In this document: positions 14,227 through 28,966 of the stretch, piece after piece | Numbering within the stretch: position 1 is the first letter of the stretch | Layout: the number at the start of each line of letters is the position of its first letter | Assembly: GCA_005281725.1 (NCBI GenBank) | Contig: SSBO01000008.1 | Coordinates: forward strand, 4,383,964 to 4,447,963 | Direction: 5' to 3' | From: Wuchereria bancrofti | Taxonomy: Eukaryota; Nematoda; Chromadorea; Rhabditida; Onchocercidae | Length of the DNA: 64,000 nt | Translations under genes and position numbers: made by a program | Notes under the pieces: generated by a model | The model's database searches: none | What the model saw: the letters and a program-made list of their open reading frames with translations, nothing else | What the model was told of the DNA's origin: nothing

Positions 14227-14730
14227 AAATGAATGAAGTTAGTTGAGAAATGGTCACAATTGCCTAAATGTGGTGTTGTAGTAGAAATTGAAATGATAGC
14301 AACAATAAATGAGGAGGAGGAGAGGAGGGGACGGGTATGTGCGGGTATAGGTGTGGGCGGGTGGGTACGGAATGAGAATGGGAAAATTACAAGTGCGGGT
14401 TATTGTAAAGAGGGATGAGAGAAAAATTAAGAGAGATATGGTTTGTACATGCATGTATAAATTGATGTAGAGATTTATTTGATGTGGAGAATATATGGCA
14501 AGGAAGGGTAAAAAGGAGGGAGTGAAATTTATAAAATGAGATCAGAGAAAGGGAAAAGGAAAGGGGAAGAGGAAGAGGAAGGGTAAAAAGATGATGTTAC
14601 CCATGAAAATTTGGGGAAAATTTAAATTTTGAATTTTAATCAAATATTAAAGGAATTGTGATGAAATAATGAATTTATTTCAATTATCATTGTCTGTTAT
14701 TACTTAATGAATGGATATATTAAAATCAGA

Positions 14731-14743
14731 GAGAGAGACGGAG

Positions 14744-14776
<33 letters not shown>
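14731..14776 (+). repeat. (GA)n microsatellite
   Basis: GA tract with two interruptions in the gene-poor region. Confidence 0.9.
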
Positions 14777-14781
<5 letters not shown>

Positions 14782-15808
14782 GTTAAAGACACATTTGGTA
14801 CGAAGGAAATTTAATAAAAAAAAAGGATGAGAGACGGCAATTATTCAAATTAATCATAATTTTGATAATTTTGCTAATTAATTATTTGTAGAAGAGTTAA
14901 CCTTCTATCGTTAATTATTTGATGATAAAAAAAGTAGCGGAATTTAAAAGTTATGTAAAATTTTATGTTTCACCTATCTTTTTTTTCTTACTATCAGTAA
15001 AAAAAATGTTAACTTTTTCCAATTATGAAGATTGATAATATATGTATACATTAGCGATATTACTTTAAAGTTTTAAAATTTAAAGAAAAAAAGCACCAAA
15101 TAACATAAAATTGTATATTTCAAAGTTTAAGGGAAGCAACAAATTGTTAAGTGACATATAAGCTGATATTACTAAGCTTAGAAATTTCTTGATTGTATTT
15201 GAGGATGAAACCTGTTTTCTGTTGAGGGAATCAAATATGGCTGAGATAAGAAAGTGAACAGAAATGGGTATATGCTAGAAAAGTAAATATTGTCAAGTTT
15301 AAAGTATAGGAACGGAAAAAAAATGAAACGAAACTTTGCTTTTTTTTGATTAGTAGCTTTTTTTTGAAAAAAAAAAAAGAAAAAAAATTGGAAATATAAC
15401 CGCAAAACTTAATGAATCGTTATTAAATAGTAATTTGGTAATCGGAAATTACCAAACGAATCAGATCTATCCATTCAGAAATGATATATACTAACCGGAT
15501 ATCCTATTTATTTCCTGAATACTGATATATATGTGTAATAGATGTAATGTAATAATGGTTGTCTCTGAAATTTAGATGGATGTTTTTACTTTTTGATGAT
15601 TCATATGTTGAAAAAAAAAAAAAGAAAAGAAAAAAGAATATTTGAAAGGTATTTGTGAATGAAGAAATTAATAAAAGATATATTATGAAGAGGATTAAAC
15701 AATGATAATAATAAATGAATGATGATAACGATGATGAAGCAATGAACATTTATTTCATTTCTAACAAATTGTTTTCACATTTTGACTAAAGATTCACCTG
15801 CTGTGATG

Positions 15809-15966
15809 TGATATGAATGAATTGTTTAGTGGTTTGGGAAAAAGTAGGTAAGTATATAAGTAAGTAAATAGGTAAGTACTTCAAATTGATATGAATGAAT
15901 TGTTTAATGGTTTGAGAAGAAAAAAAAAATATGTGAACGTATAAGTAAGTAAATGAGTACTTCAAT
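15809..15966. repeat. 79-bp tandem duplication
   Basis: TGATATGAATGAATTGTTTA begins at 15809 and again at 15888. Both copies continue through a TGGTTTG(A/G)GA(A) block and a TAAGTAAGTAAAT block to AGTACTTCAA. The two copies differ by several substitutions and a poly-A length change. Confidence 0.85.
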
Positions 15967-16062
15967 ATGAACAAGTGTAAATAGCTGTATATACATTTTT
16001 AAGGTTTACTAATTGATGTGCAAGGTCAAAGGTTCACCGACTTTTTTTTTTCTTTTTTAGAT

Positions 16063-16081
16063 ATGTGTGTGTGTGTGTGTT
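16063..16081. repeat. (GT)n microsatellite
   Basis: Pure GT dinucleotide tract. Confidence 0.9.
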
Positions 16082-17621
16082 TGAATGAAGAAAGCAAATC
16101 ATATAGATACTGACCGAAAATCAGGGACAAATAAGCAAAAGTTGTATAATGCTTTTATAAGGAAAATGGAAGAGAATGAAAGGATTTACTGATTTTGAAT
16201 GCATTTTTCAAATTTCCAAAAATCAATAATGACAGACACAATTGCAAGATAATTGAATGAATTTAAGTGAGATTGAAAAATGAATTTATGACTGAAATTA
16301 TCGAAAATGAATTTATCACTAAAATTATCACATTTATCATTGTGAAACTTTAGCATTTAATATAAACTTCGCTTTTTTTTCCTGCTATTTAAAAATGTAA
16401 TTTTTCAAATATACATTTAAAATTTGGTTAATTATTTCAAGATTAATTCAAAACTAAATTCTTCTCTTCTTTTATCATTTTTTCTTAGCATTAAAAAGAT
16501 TAAGTTTGATTAAAAAGATTAAGTTTAAAATGTTATCATTTAATAAAAGGATTCAAAAAAAAAGAAGTTTATTAAATAAATAATAATAAGTTTAAATTGA
16601 AATAGTAGGCGCAAATATGGAAGGGTAAATTGTTTTAAATTAAACTTAATCGTTTATTGGTGTAAGATGTAATTTCCTACCAAACTTTTTCGCTTCTTTC
16701 TCACTTTTCTCTTCTTTTTTTTTTCAAATTTCTCTTCCTTTTTCCTCCATTCATTCCATCTCGAGAAAAATCATTTTCGATTGATGAAGAAGGAGGAAAA
16801 AAGAAAGAAGTAAATTTCACATCTGGTTGGCTCATTTTGTTATATTTTTACTATCCTTTAAATAAACACATATGGCTGACAGGCGTTTTTTTTTTCTTTA
16901 TATATATATCAATTGCTATTGCTATATTACTTTTGAATTATATAAAATTTATTTCCATTTTAAATTATTACTTTTTTATTATAAAAGCTAAAAAAAAAAG
17001 GAAAATTGAAGAAAGAAAAAAAAGCGATTTTTAAAAAATTTGATATATTTATAAATTAATAAGGAGGAAATGTGTTTTATTGATTGATCAATAGATAATA
17101 ATAAATCACCGAAAGAAGAAGAATAAAAGAAGGATAAAATTAAAAAATAAGTTATTGTAATTTATAAATTGAGAATTTGTTCAGTTAAACTAACTTATCA
17201 AATTATTTCATAACAAGTAGTAAGTATTAGTATGAAAAGTTAGAGTAAATATAATTTGCTTGTTAATAAGTCATTTTTTTGGTAGGTTTTTTTCCTTTGA
17301 CTTAGATTAAATTCTAATTGTTGTACATAAATATAATACATTAATCAATTATTTGCTTCTTTAATTAACTTGTTAAAGCTATTTTAAGTTACAATAAATG
17401 AGATTATTTATTATTTTATAGTTTATCCTTTTCTTTTGCACTGACAAATTGTCTTAATTGGTTTCATCTATTAATCAATATTATAAATGAAATAAAATTA
17501 ATTTATTTGTAATAAATGAAAATTATTATATTTATGGTACATCTAAGTATCTGAGAATTTTTGTTTATTTAACATCAGATAATATTAGTAAAAAAGAATA
17601 ATGAAATAATTATCATAATTA

Positions 17622-17990
17622 TAAAGTATAACTATTACACAGCAATATGAGATATGTTTTATGAAACGAAAAAAAAAATGAAATTAAGTAAAGTATAATT
17701 ATTATACAGCAATATTAGACATCTTTTATTAAGAATAAAAAAAATTAAGTGAAGTATATAATTATATATATTTAAAGCATTACTATTATATAACAATAAC
17801 AATAATATTAGATATCTTTTATTAGGAAGATAAAAAAAGAAGTGGAAGTATTACAAAAATATTTAAGTATAACTATGTATATATAAATATATCTAAAAGT
17901 ATATAAAAGTAAATATATAAGAATAGCTTTATTTAAAGTATAGCTATTATACATCAATAATAGCATTAAAAATATGTTTTATTCGAAAGA
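17622..17990. repeat. Four degenerate copies of a 60-160 bp spaced repeat
   Basis: A block close to AAGTATAACTATTATACA, then GCAATATTAGATAT and CTTTTATTA, occurs near 17622, 17690, 17776 and 17935. Each copy is followed by A-rich spacer of variable length. Copies share order as well as sequence, so they look like a decayed tandem array and not chance AT richness. Confidence 0.7.
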
Positions 17991-19611
17991 AGCGAAATTA
18001 TAATGAAAGTAAAAAGTGTAATGGTTAGTTTTTTTGATGAGTGTTGATTGATGTCATCGGTATTGTCACTTAGTTTGGTTGATGATTAGATGTCATCTTT
18101 GTCCTCTTTTTCATGATATGCACTATAGATGATGAAGAAGTTTGTAGTATGAAGAAAGGATTAATTATGATATCGTAATCATTATCATCATAAAAAATGA
18201 CAATTCCCTTCTTAGATATTTCATTTTTGATTTCAAATTTGTGAAAAGAAAAAAAAAACAGAATATAAATAAACAAAAAATTCAATTACACTTATTTTTT
18301 TCTTCTTTTAAGAGAAAAAAAGTGATGAAAAAAGCTAGAAAAGGAATGAAAAAAGCATATGAAGTTAACTTAATTACAAAAAAAAAAGAAAGAAAGAGGA
18401 TTTGAATTGATAAAAATTAATATCATTGGTTTTGAGTAGTAGTAGTAGTAGTAAATAGTATGGAATGATCGATTATTTCTTTTCATTCTCTTGGGAATAT
18501 TTCTTTTTTAGTCTATAAATTCTTTCTTATTTTTTTTGTGAAAATAATGAAATAATAAAATTTAATTTATAAATTTACCAACTTATTAGTAATTTAACAT
18601 ATATGAAATTCGTTTTTCTTTTTTCTTTAATATTAAAAATATCTGAAGAAAAAAAAAGAAAGAAATTAAATAAGTATAAAATGTTATAATCAATTTATTT
18701 AACTGGAAAAAAAAAGATCATTTTTTAAGCTTTTAACATTAACTACCAAAAACGATCATAAGGTAATTATTGGTTAGAAGGACGGAAATAAGCATTTAAA
18801 TAAACGACCATTTCATTGTTCGAGTAATAACGAATTTTTCACTTATAACAAAGTATATTATCCATTTGAGGATGAAATAGAGGTGAAATATTAAAATTTT
18901 AAATATTACGGTATTATTAGAGTGATATTAAAAGTTTTGTAAAACTAAAAATTAGAAAGAGATTATAAATCATGCTTAATAATTTAGCTATTATATATAA
19001 TTTTTGATTTAACTGTTATATATTTATATGTCATCAGTTGTGAAATTTCTTTAAAATATATTTAAAAATATTAAGTTAAGCTTTTAGTTTGTTGAATTAA
19101 AATGTAAACATATATAAATAAATTATATTTATAAAGTTTATCAATCAATTATTGTAATTACTTTATTTGTTTTTACTTAATTTAAAACTAATTTGTCATA
19201 ATTATTATGGGAAAATAATGAGAAAACTTTTGAAAATTTTCAATTATAAAATGTTAAATCAAAATAAATAGATGAAAATTTGTAATGTATAAAAATAGTT
19301 TAATTTAAACAAACCAAGTTCGATTTTCATTTATTGAAGAAGTGATAATGATGATGATTGTGATGATAATAGTAATAACATAATAATAATGATAATAGTG
19401 ATGATGAGAAGGAGAAGGAGAAATGATGAAAATAGAGCTAAAAAGGAATGAAATTTCATGAAATTGAATGAATGAGTCCTCCTCTCCTCTTCTCAAGTTT
19501 ATATGCTAATGCTAGTAATGTCCTTTTTTACAAATCATCCCTCTTCCGTCCTCTTTAAGTACTACTCGTTATCATTATTATCATCATCGAGTATTTCTTC
19601 CAAAACAACCA

Positions 19612-19840
19612 TACACACATACACACACACATACACATACACATACACAAATAGATGACACTTAATCAAAGTGACAAAATGATGTGATATATATGTGTAT
19701 TTAAAATATTCTTATATGGTAAACATGTACACTAAACATACACATACACATACACACACACACATATAAATACATAGACACACACATACATACACATACA
19801 CAAACAGATGACACTTAATCAAAGTGATAAAATGATGCGT
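19612..19840. repeat. CA-rich tract within a 153-bp tandem duplication
   Basis: AGATGACACTTAATCAAAGT occurs at 19653 and 19806, each time directly after a CATACACA-rich tract and followed by GA(C/T)AAAATGATG. The spacing is 153 bp. Confidence 0.85.
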
Positions 19841-21344
19841 TATTATTTTAAAATGTATAGTATATAGTAGAAAATATATTTTTTTGCATTACTGCTTATA
19901 GGTCATGCGGTAGCGAATTTTTAGTAAGTTAAAATTTTTCATTCATTAATAGTTTTTATTTAAGAATTAAAAAATTATATGATTAAAATATAAGGAACTA
20001 ATAAAACACTCATAATATAATAGCTATGAAAAAAAGCTAAAAGAAAATGAGATGAATCATAACTATTGACAGTAGAATTTATCAAATATTCTTTACTAAC
20101 AATAAAATGCTATTATATTTTGTTAGTTGAATTTTTAATTAAGCAATATATTGTAAGGTAGAAAGACACAAAGAGAGAGAGAGATAGAAAAAAAGAGAAT
20201 TAATTTTATTTGGTAATCTTTGAACTTTTTAATTTATAATGTAACCAATTACTATCATCTATATGTAATTTGCTTCCAATGAAAAGAATACATGAAAAGA
20301 CCGAAAAATGAAATTTATTAATTAAAATTTAATAATCAGTAAGATAAATTAATTTATTAAATTAATAAAGTGAAATTAATAAAAATAAAAAAAACTATTA
20401 TTGTCATTATTATTTTCATGATAGCATTTTTCTTCCTTTATAGTAAGCTTTTCATATTTTATTTTTTTGCTATAGGACATTACAAGCTAGACTGATCACC
20501 ATAGAGATTAGATTTCTTTTTTCATACTTAGACTTTATACATCACAAAAATGGGACTAATCATTAGAAAGAATTTTTTTGATTGTGTATGGATATATCAT
20601 TTCAATTGATGATTACATTTATTCGATAGGATAAAGAAAGGAAGGAAAGAAGGAAGGAAATAGGAGAAAAAAAAAGAAAGGAAAAAAGGAAGCAGAAAAT
20701 TTTTCAATTGATAATTAATTATACTTTCCGTTTTTTCTTCAATTCATACATACATTTTTTACAATTTGTTAATAATAATTTTCATGCAATTTTTTTTTTA
20801 TATACAATATAAAGGTTATTCAATACGTGATCGGAACGTGTACAACGTGTATGATTTAGACTATTGTTGATAATGATTATGAATTCAATTTTGCATGAAT
20901 GAAATAAAAGCATACGATGTAATCTAAACGTGAATGCAACATGTAAGTGATACGTGGTTGATTATTTATTATTTAATGAAACAAATCGTTTTATCATAGT
21001 TCAAATTGTAAATGACTAATTTGAAATGATAAAGTTAAAAATTTTAATTTCGTAAGTCAAACATAATAAATGATTAATATGAAATTGTAAAATTAAAAAT
21101 ATTAATTATAGCTCAAAGTTACATGAAATACATGTTAAATAGTAATGAAATTTTCATATGCATAAATATAAATTCTGCAAAAAGTAATTAAAGATATTAC
21201 GATAATGAATTTTGTCATTTTTAAAGATTTAGTTTGATTTTTTCAGAAATTTTACTGAGGAAAGTTTTAACACTTCAAATAATTGATTAAAAAGCTATTA
21301 TCAGAAGACTGGAACAAATAATAGTTGTAAAGCAGAGGGGAAAA

Positions 21345-21390
21345 AGAGGAAGAGAGGGAGGGAGAGAGAGAGAGAGAGAAAGAGAAAGAT
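21345..21390 (+). repeat. (GA)n microsatellite
   Basis: GA/GGGA purine tract. Confidence 0.9.
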
Positions 21391-24300
21391 GTGAACTGTT
21401 CAAAAATGAATGCTTTCATTCCCGAAGGAGATGAGTTATACTTGGTTAATTCAATTCGTTTTCATTGTTTGAATTTTTATTACTGATGCAAATATGGAAA
21501 ACAAAAAGATGAAAAAGAAACAGAGAAACAAAAAAAAAAGTAATGAAAAAAAATTTCGATTAAATTTGATTAAGCTTTTAATACTTTCATAATATATACA
21601 CGTAAATGCATCTTAAGTACATTGATGTAGTAGTAATACTAATCACTTTCAATTAAATAATACTATGAATATCTAATAATATCCAATCATAGTTATCACT
21701 GTTGAAAAATTACGCTTATTTTACGTTTATTATTAATTACGCTTAATAAAATTATGTTCCTGAAAAAATTTTTTAATTAAATGTAAGAGTAAATATACTG
21801 AAAGTTTTAATTATGTGTTTTGTATGCAATTTAAAATGCTTTATCAATTCATATCACATAAATAAAATTAGATAAGGTTTGATAAAGTATGATTAAGGCT
21901 TTTAAAAAAAAAAAATGATATGTAAATAGTATAATTTATGCATATATTTCTTAAAAAAAGAATGTAGAATTATCAAGTCATGTTAAGTTTTTAGTATTAA
22001 TAACAATTAAGTTTCTGATAACAATCAAATTTCCAATATCAAAATCAATAACAATTTAAAATTTCCAATATTACCACAATTGATAATTATCATTTGATTA
22101 ATAATTAATACAATTGTATTTTATCGAAGTATATATAAATAAAACATATTGAATGTTATTTTCTTATAGCGCACTATTGATGATAAATGAGAAAAAGCTA
22201 TTAGTTAGCTATTTCTTTCCTTCATTTTATCAAATTGCTTTTGTTTGAATTTGATATGAAGCAAAGGTCAAATTATGAAACTAATACGCTTGGGTATTAA
22301 AATTACATATATCGTTTTGTCAATATTCCTTACAACTGCTATTGTCACTGATATGTCAACGAAAATTTCACAAATGAAAGTCTTTTTCTTCCTTGTTTTT
22401 TCTTTTATTTTCTTTCAAAAAGCTTAAAAAATATGACATTTATCGTAAAAAAAAATCCCTAAAGTTTATTTACTCGTAATTTACAATGAATTTTTATGTC
22501 GAATATTCATTAAATTGGCATTAACATATTAGATTACTATAAAGTTAACATATTAAAGTTAATATAAACGAAAGTTAATGTTATGGTTAACATTAAAAAA
22601 AGTTAATGTTAATAAAGTTATGTGAAATTAAAAATTTGATCAAATATTATAATACAAATTGATATAAATTTCATAATATTTTTGCATACAGTTTTTTTTC
22701 ATAATTGAGAGATTTTTTTACTTCTTTATATCCCAATTAATTCATTGATTTTTACATACTTTTCAAATTTGATATAATCATTGTAATTATTACTTTACCT
22801 ATGATAAATGTATATCTCGCAAAAAAAAAGTAAGAAGTACGTACGTGTGCGTTACTTTAATAATATCTTTAACCGGATTATTTCACGAAAGATTTTATTA
22901 CTTATAATAATAGCATTAATGCGATGGAATTAGAATGAATCGAATTATATTAGAATAAACAGGAAATACTCAATAAATTATGTATTTTATGACCATTTAC
23001 TATCATTTTTTTCTTCCCTTTTTTCCGGAAAATTATAAAAGAATATGAAGTATGCTAGATTAGACTAGACTAAACTAAAACTAGACTAAACCACATGTCA
23101 AATAATGATGATAATAATGATGATTCATCCCTAGCAAATATTAATATAGCAGATGTTAAAATTGGTCTTTTAAAATATTCATTTATTAGAAAGAATCTTA
23201 TCCTGAATCTTAATCATTACTGAATGGGATCCTATAATTTCATGATTTTATCCATTTCGGATAAATTTATGATTGCTTTAAATGTCTTCATATTTGATTG
23301 TGTTACTGATTTTAGATAAAGATAAACAGAGTATATCAATAGCTTCTTCGTTTTGTTATTGTTATTATAGATTTTAAGATGATACAAGAAAATTATGATT
23401 ATACGTTGAATATATTTGCATTTTTTTTTCTTTACATAAATTAAGATTACGGTAAACAAATAAATAAACAAACAAACAAATCATACCACTCTATATAACC
23501 TATTCAGTAAAATTCAACCGTATACTAACTAAATAGATGAAGTATGCTAAGGTTAATTGATGAAGATTGGTAAATATGTTGGAGATCTTTTCTATCTCAT
23601 TATTTCTCCCTCTTTGAATTAATAAAAGTTAAACTAAAATGGGACCATTTTGATTTTATTAACATATTTTTCTAGTTGCTACTAAATATTTCCATTTAAT
23701 GAATTAAAAAATTCTGTTCTATTAGGTTTAAAACAACAAAATTTTTGAATGAATTGTTTGCAAATAGTAAATAGTTGTTTAAGCAAATAACTTATTTCCC
23801 ACTGATTTACACATTGAATTATTAAGCAAATTTTAAAAACCATCCTTACTTACTTTTTTTATTAATTTAAAAAAATTTTGATTGAAAAAAAATTTTTGAT
23901 TTTAGAAAAATTAAAAAAAATAACATAATAATAATGATCATTATTATAATTCCCATTACTGCTTTTGATAGTAGTTTAGATTATTAAAAATTAATGACAG
24001 TAATGATGATGATAAAATAAATGATTAATTGGTAGAATTAATTATTTAAAATAATTTAAAAAATTGGAAAAAAAATTCTTGTATAATAAGTGCAAGTTAA
24101 TGACAATCACTAAATTTGCAAAAAAAAAAATATTAAAAAAAAAATCAGTGTAAGAATGTATTTAGCATTATATTAATTAATATTCTTTTAATGAAATTAA
24201 ATTAAATATTTGTTAATTCTTGTCATAAAAATTTCAATATTTTACATAAAATTAATTTATAATTTTTACTTTTAAAAATGTAAATGTAAATGGAAAATAT

Positions 24301-25436
24301 TTTAAGAAATAGTAATTAAAGAATGCATTCATTAATTTATATGAATATGAAATAAACTTAAATTCCATCATATAATGAAGTATCCAGAATATATCGATCT
24401 ATGTTATTATCTATTTCATCATAATTGTTTGTTATATGTTACCATAATTGATGGGACAATTCAGTTCAGAGTGGACAATGAAAGTGACAATGATTGAATA
24501 TGGAATAAAAGTACTTTAGAAATGATCAAAATTCGACAAATATTTTATTTCTATTGAAAGATCATTTTAGTTATTTCCTTTTCTCATCCATTTTTCTTTT
24601 ATTCATTTATTTGTGATGCTATTTTATTCAGAAATTTTGAGTATCTTCCTAAATTATTATTGTATGCATTTACTTTTAAAGTAATATTATTGAAGAAGTA
24701 AATTTACTCTTTTTCTAATGGATAAATATTAACAATATGAATATTATTCATTTAATTGTTGATGATATTTGTGCATTTTAATTGAGTGGAAAGATGAAAA
24801 ATTGAACAAAGGGAATTTATGTTTAGGAAATGAAATTTTATGTTGTTTATGTTATTGTTCGAGTTTTAAATTTTGAAACTGTAAATTATTTAGACTTAAA
24901 GTTTATATGCATAAAATACATAGTCAGGGAATAAGTTTAAATTTTAATCATTTACAGAAACTGAATAATATTGGTATTAATTAGCATCAATGACATTTGA
25001 AATTTCTTAAAGCTATTTGATACATTACATGATTTAACGGATAGGGTGAAAGTTCACGGAGTGTTTGACTTATCAATATTTGAAACAATGCATCCATATC
25101 ATATCATTATCGTGGTTAATAGCATGATAAGTTAAGGTTAAAGTTCATGAAATGTTCGTAAAAACAGTGCTACAGTAATAGTAAACTAATCGAACGAAAT
25201 GGAAAAAAAAGAATACAGAATAAACTAAATGATTGAAATTTAAAAAAAAAATAAAAAACAAAATCTGAAAAATGAAATACTGGAATAATTAAAATGAGAA
25301 AAAATGATTTTTTGTAGAGAGAAAGAAAATGTTTAGTGGAAATAAATAAAATGTAGCAACAGCTGTTTAAATGTTAAATGATGTTAGATGAATGGATAGT
25401 TTTAAGAGTTAAAGGAGTTACCAAATGAATTAGAAA

Positions 25437-25452
25437 GAGAGAGAGAGAGAGA
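25437..25452 (+). repeat. (GA)n microsatellite
   Basis: Short pure GA tract followed by poly-A. Confidence 0.85.
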
Positions 25453-25612
25453 AAAAAAAAAGAAAAGCTCGTTTTTGATAACACAGATTGTAAAGGAACA
25501 GCTTTTCCTTTAGTTTCATTTTATTATCCATAAATCGACTAATATCCTTTTATTTATCGATGTATGTTAGGAGAAAATTGAAGGAACATTGGTCATTGGT
25601 GGATGGAGGAGG

Positions 25613-25692
25613 AGAGAGGCGGAATTGTTCGGTGCGGAGGGAGAGAGAGGCGGAATTGTTCGGTGTGGAGGGAGAGAGAGAGGTGGAATTTT
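25613..25692. repeat. 31-33 bp minisatellite, about 2.5 copies
   Basis: The unit GAGAGGCGGAATTGTTCGGT, extended by G(C/T)GGAGGGAGA, repeats with the GGC motif at 25620 and 25651; a degenerate third start (GGTGGAATT) follows at about 25683. Its GC content is much higher than the surroundings. Confidence 0.9.
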
Positions 25693-26816
25693 GTCATCAA
25701 TGAAATGATGAATACTAAAAAAAAAAAAATTATGATGATAACGATAATGCTTGCCATTGATAATAATAGAACAATAATGTAATCATATCTGAAATAGCTC
25801 TTATTAAAAATTAGAATTTAAAAAACAAATTTTCTTCATTAATTAATTTCGAATATGCAAATTTGCAAACAAAAAAAATGGTATTACAGTATTCAAAAGA
25901 AAGGAATTCTAGATTAGTTTGATTAAAATTTTTAATCCAATATTTCTTCCCAAAATATTATGCATTATTTTGCTAATTATTTAAAAATATCATAGTTTTT
26001 CAATTGTTATTTGATAATAAATTTCAAAGATTATCAGATAGTTTTATTTGCTAATTAATATATGTTATTAAATTTTTTTTTTTATTTTTAAGTCGATAGT
26101 TTATTCATTCGTTTATATTTTGTAGAAATTATTATATTCGATAATTGATATTGTAATGTTTTTTTTTTTTTTTTTCACATGATTAAGTATAAGTAAGTAT
26201 CATTACTGTTAAATGTAGTAAGAATTATTACTCCTCTCTTTATATATATATTATAGTAATAAATCAACGGAGGTTTAGCTATCACTAATTAATTATTTTA
26301 CATTTTAATTATTTTCAAAGTTAAAGTTATTCCTTGATTAGTTCTTTTGGATCAATCATATCTGATTGTTGTAGGAATTGTTGAAATGTTTTAATTTAGC
26401 TTATTTCTCTATTTTATGGTCTCTTCTAATTTTATTGAACGAAATGAATGCAACAAAATGGAAAAGTTTAATTGAAATAAAAATTAATTACTAGGTGAAT
26501 AACTGACTGTTGATTAAATTATCACGAAGACAAATTTCGAACGAAATATTATCAATTTTTATGCTTTAAACTTTAACATTCCAGTGTAATAGTTGAAAAT
26601 GAGATGTATTATTAGATAGAAGGATGAAATATAAACAGTAGAAATGTACAAATAAACATTAAAATTGGTTTTATTAAGAAGAAATAGCACAACACACCAA
26701 TTTATTGTAATCCGCGGGGTTTAAAAGGTTAATCCAATGATTGAAATAGAATTTCTATATGGATGACAACATTAATACTCGCTGTTAGCTATTAACATTT
26801 ATTATAATTTATGAAA

Positions 26817-26870
26817 GTGAGAGAGAGAGAACGAAAGAGATAAAGGGAGAAAGAGAAAGGGAGAAAGGGG
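26817..26870 (+). repeat. Imperfect (GA)n tract
   Basis: Interrupted GAGA/GGGAGAAA purine tract. Confidence 0.85.
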
Positions 26871-27857
26871 TGTAAATTTGTTAAATTTTAATTTTATTCA
26901 AAATAGGATAAATATGATTGAATTTAGCAGAAATTAAAACGGAAATAGAATGGAAAAAAGTTAAAAGTTTGAATAAAACGATATATCAAATTTTTCAAAT
27001 TAGTTAGAAAAAAAAGAAACAAATGCAACATTCAAACGAAATAAAATTAAATAAATGGTGTAAAAATTTGTTAAAAATTTACAAATTATAAAATATAAAA
27101 TGTTAATTTAAGTGATAGAAATAGTGAAGTACAATTTTACGGAATAAAATTGCAATGATAGAAAATGAGTACCACTCATTTATAAGATATATTTAAATTT
27201 TTCCTTTTTTTTCCATTTTAGAAAGATAATCTTTTAGAGCACTTATTCATACCATTTTCTAATTGCTTGTTAAGTGCTAATTAATTAAAAAGCTTTTTTC
27301 CTTCTAGGAGGAAGCACTACCACAGTATGACCACTTAAATTACATAAATGACTCAGTCAAATGATAGTAATGATGATGATTCTTACGTAGTAATACAATG
27401 GTAATGATTGTTATTCTAATATTAGTAATACGTTAATAATGATAATACATTAATTATGATTATGATGATAATGATAATAATGATAGTGATTGTTTGTCAT
27501 AATAATAAGCCAATACAATTGTTCAGTTTTATTTATGATAGGAATTATGAAATCGTATTATCTACAATATTTTAAAAGTATGAATTAAGACAAGAAGAAA
27601 TTTGAAATAAATCTCAGAATATCCTTAAATGATATTACTTGCATTGAATTTGAAAAATATCTATTTTAATAGGCACCAAATTTACATACGTTATGCATTC
27701 ATTAATTTGTTTAAATTTGAAATTTCAAATTCAATTCTAAAATAGCAAAGATTTAAGTTTCCAAGGACTACCAGTGAAAATACCACTGAATTATAAAATA
27801 CAAATGATTGTTAGATATCAGATAGACCGTTTATATAAAATCCTGGTATAAATGATG

Positions 27858-27859
<2 letters not shown>

Positions 27860-27896
<37 letters not shown>

Positions 27897-27903
27897 AGGG
27901 AGG
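27860..27903 (+). repeat. (GA)n then (GGGA)n microsatellite
   Basis: About fifteen GA units followed by GGGA units. Confidence 0.95.
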
Positions 27904-28800
27904 AAATTGCTTGAAAAATTTATTGTTTATGGTTGAATGCACAACTAACTGCATCGGGTTAATTTGTTAATGAGGGATGGTAATTTCTTTCTCAACCCTA
28001 TTAATAAAGAGGAAATTTTTCGGGTGAATTTGATGATATGAGCAACAAGATGGATAGGTCACATTATGACACCTCTTTTATTCTAAAACATTTTTCTCAC
28101 TTATTAATCCTGTCAACCATTTTGTCATCATACTAAACTTCTGTCACTACTACTAATACTACTATTATTACATTTACAACTACTAACAATGACAAACAGA
28201 CAAATTGTTGCTGTTCCAGTTTCTGGATTATTATCCACGTTTCGGCATCTCAAAGGATTTTCACTCCTTTCTTGATAGCCTAAATTGTCACCTCAATTTT
28301 ATATGCTTGAATGATTTTTCTAATTTGAAAAATATGTATGTATCCATGGAGTCAATATATTTATATGATAACATTTGTTGAATAGAATTTTTTCTTTTTT
28401 TTTTGTCATATTTCTATCAAATATTATTATTAATATCATTTTTATTGTCTGATTTATTTTTATTTTCTAAAACATTCATTCCTTTCCTTTAATCTTTTCA
28501 TTACCAAATTTATGTAATTTATAAATTATAATTAGAATCATTTTTTATATATTGAAATTATTTTTTAAAAATTCTCTCCACATCTGAATCCAAATGATAC
28601 AATTCTATTTCTATTATCGCTATTAATATTCAATTATTGTGACAAAATTAAAAAAAAAAAAAAAACGAGAAAAAATGGATTCGTTTGATTTTCTTTTGTG
28701 GGAGTAATTAAATAAAATTAATTATTTTTAGTTAAAATCCTTTCTTTTTCTCTTCCTACTTCTCTTTCTTTCATTAATTCATGGCAACAATGTCTCTTAA

Positions 28801-28850
28801 TGTCTCTCCCTCTCTCCCTCTCTGTTTATTTCTCCTCTTCTCTCTCTACG
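28801..28850 (-). repeat. (CT)n-rich tract
   Basis: Interrupted CTCTCC/CTCTCT tract; here the purine strand is the minus strand. Confidence 0.85.
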
Positions 28851-28966
28851 GTAAATTCAACATTAGTTGAAACAGAAAGCTCTCAAAGATTTGCTATGTA
28901 AATATAATGAAAGATGCATTGAGACATTGTTGATAATAATCGAAAATGAATTCTCAATTTAAATAA

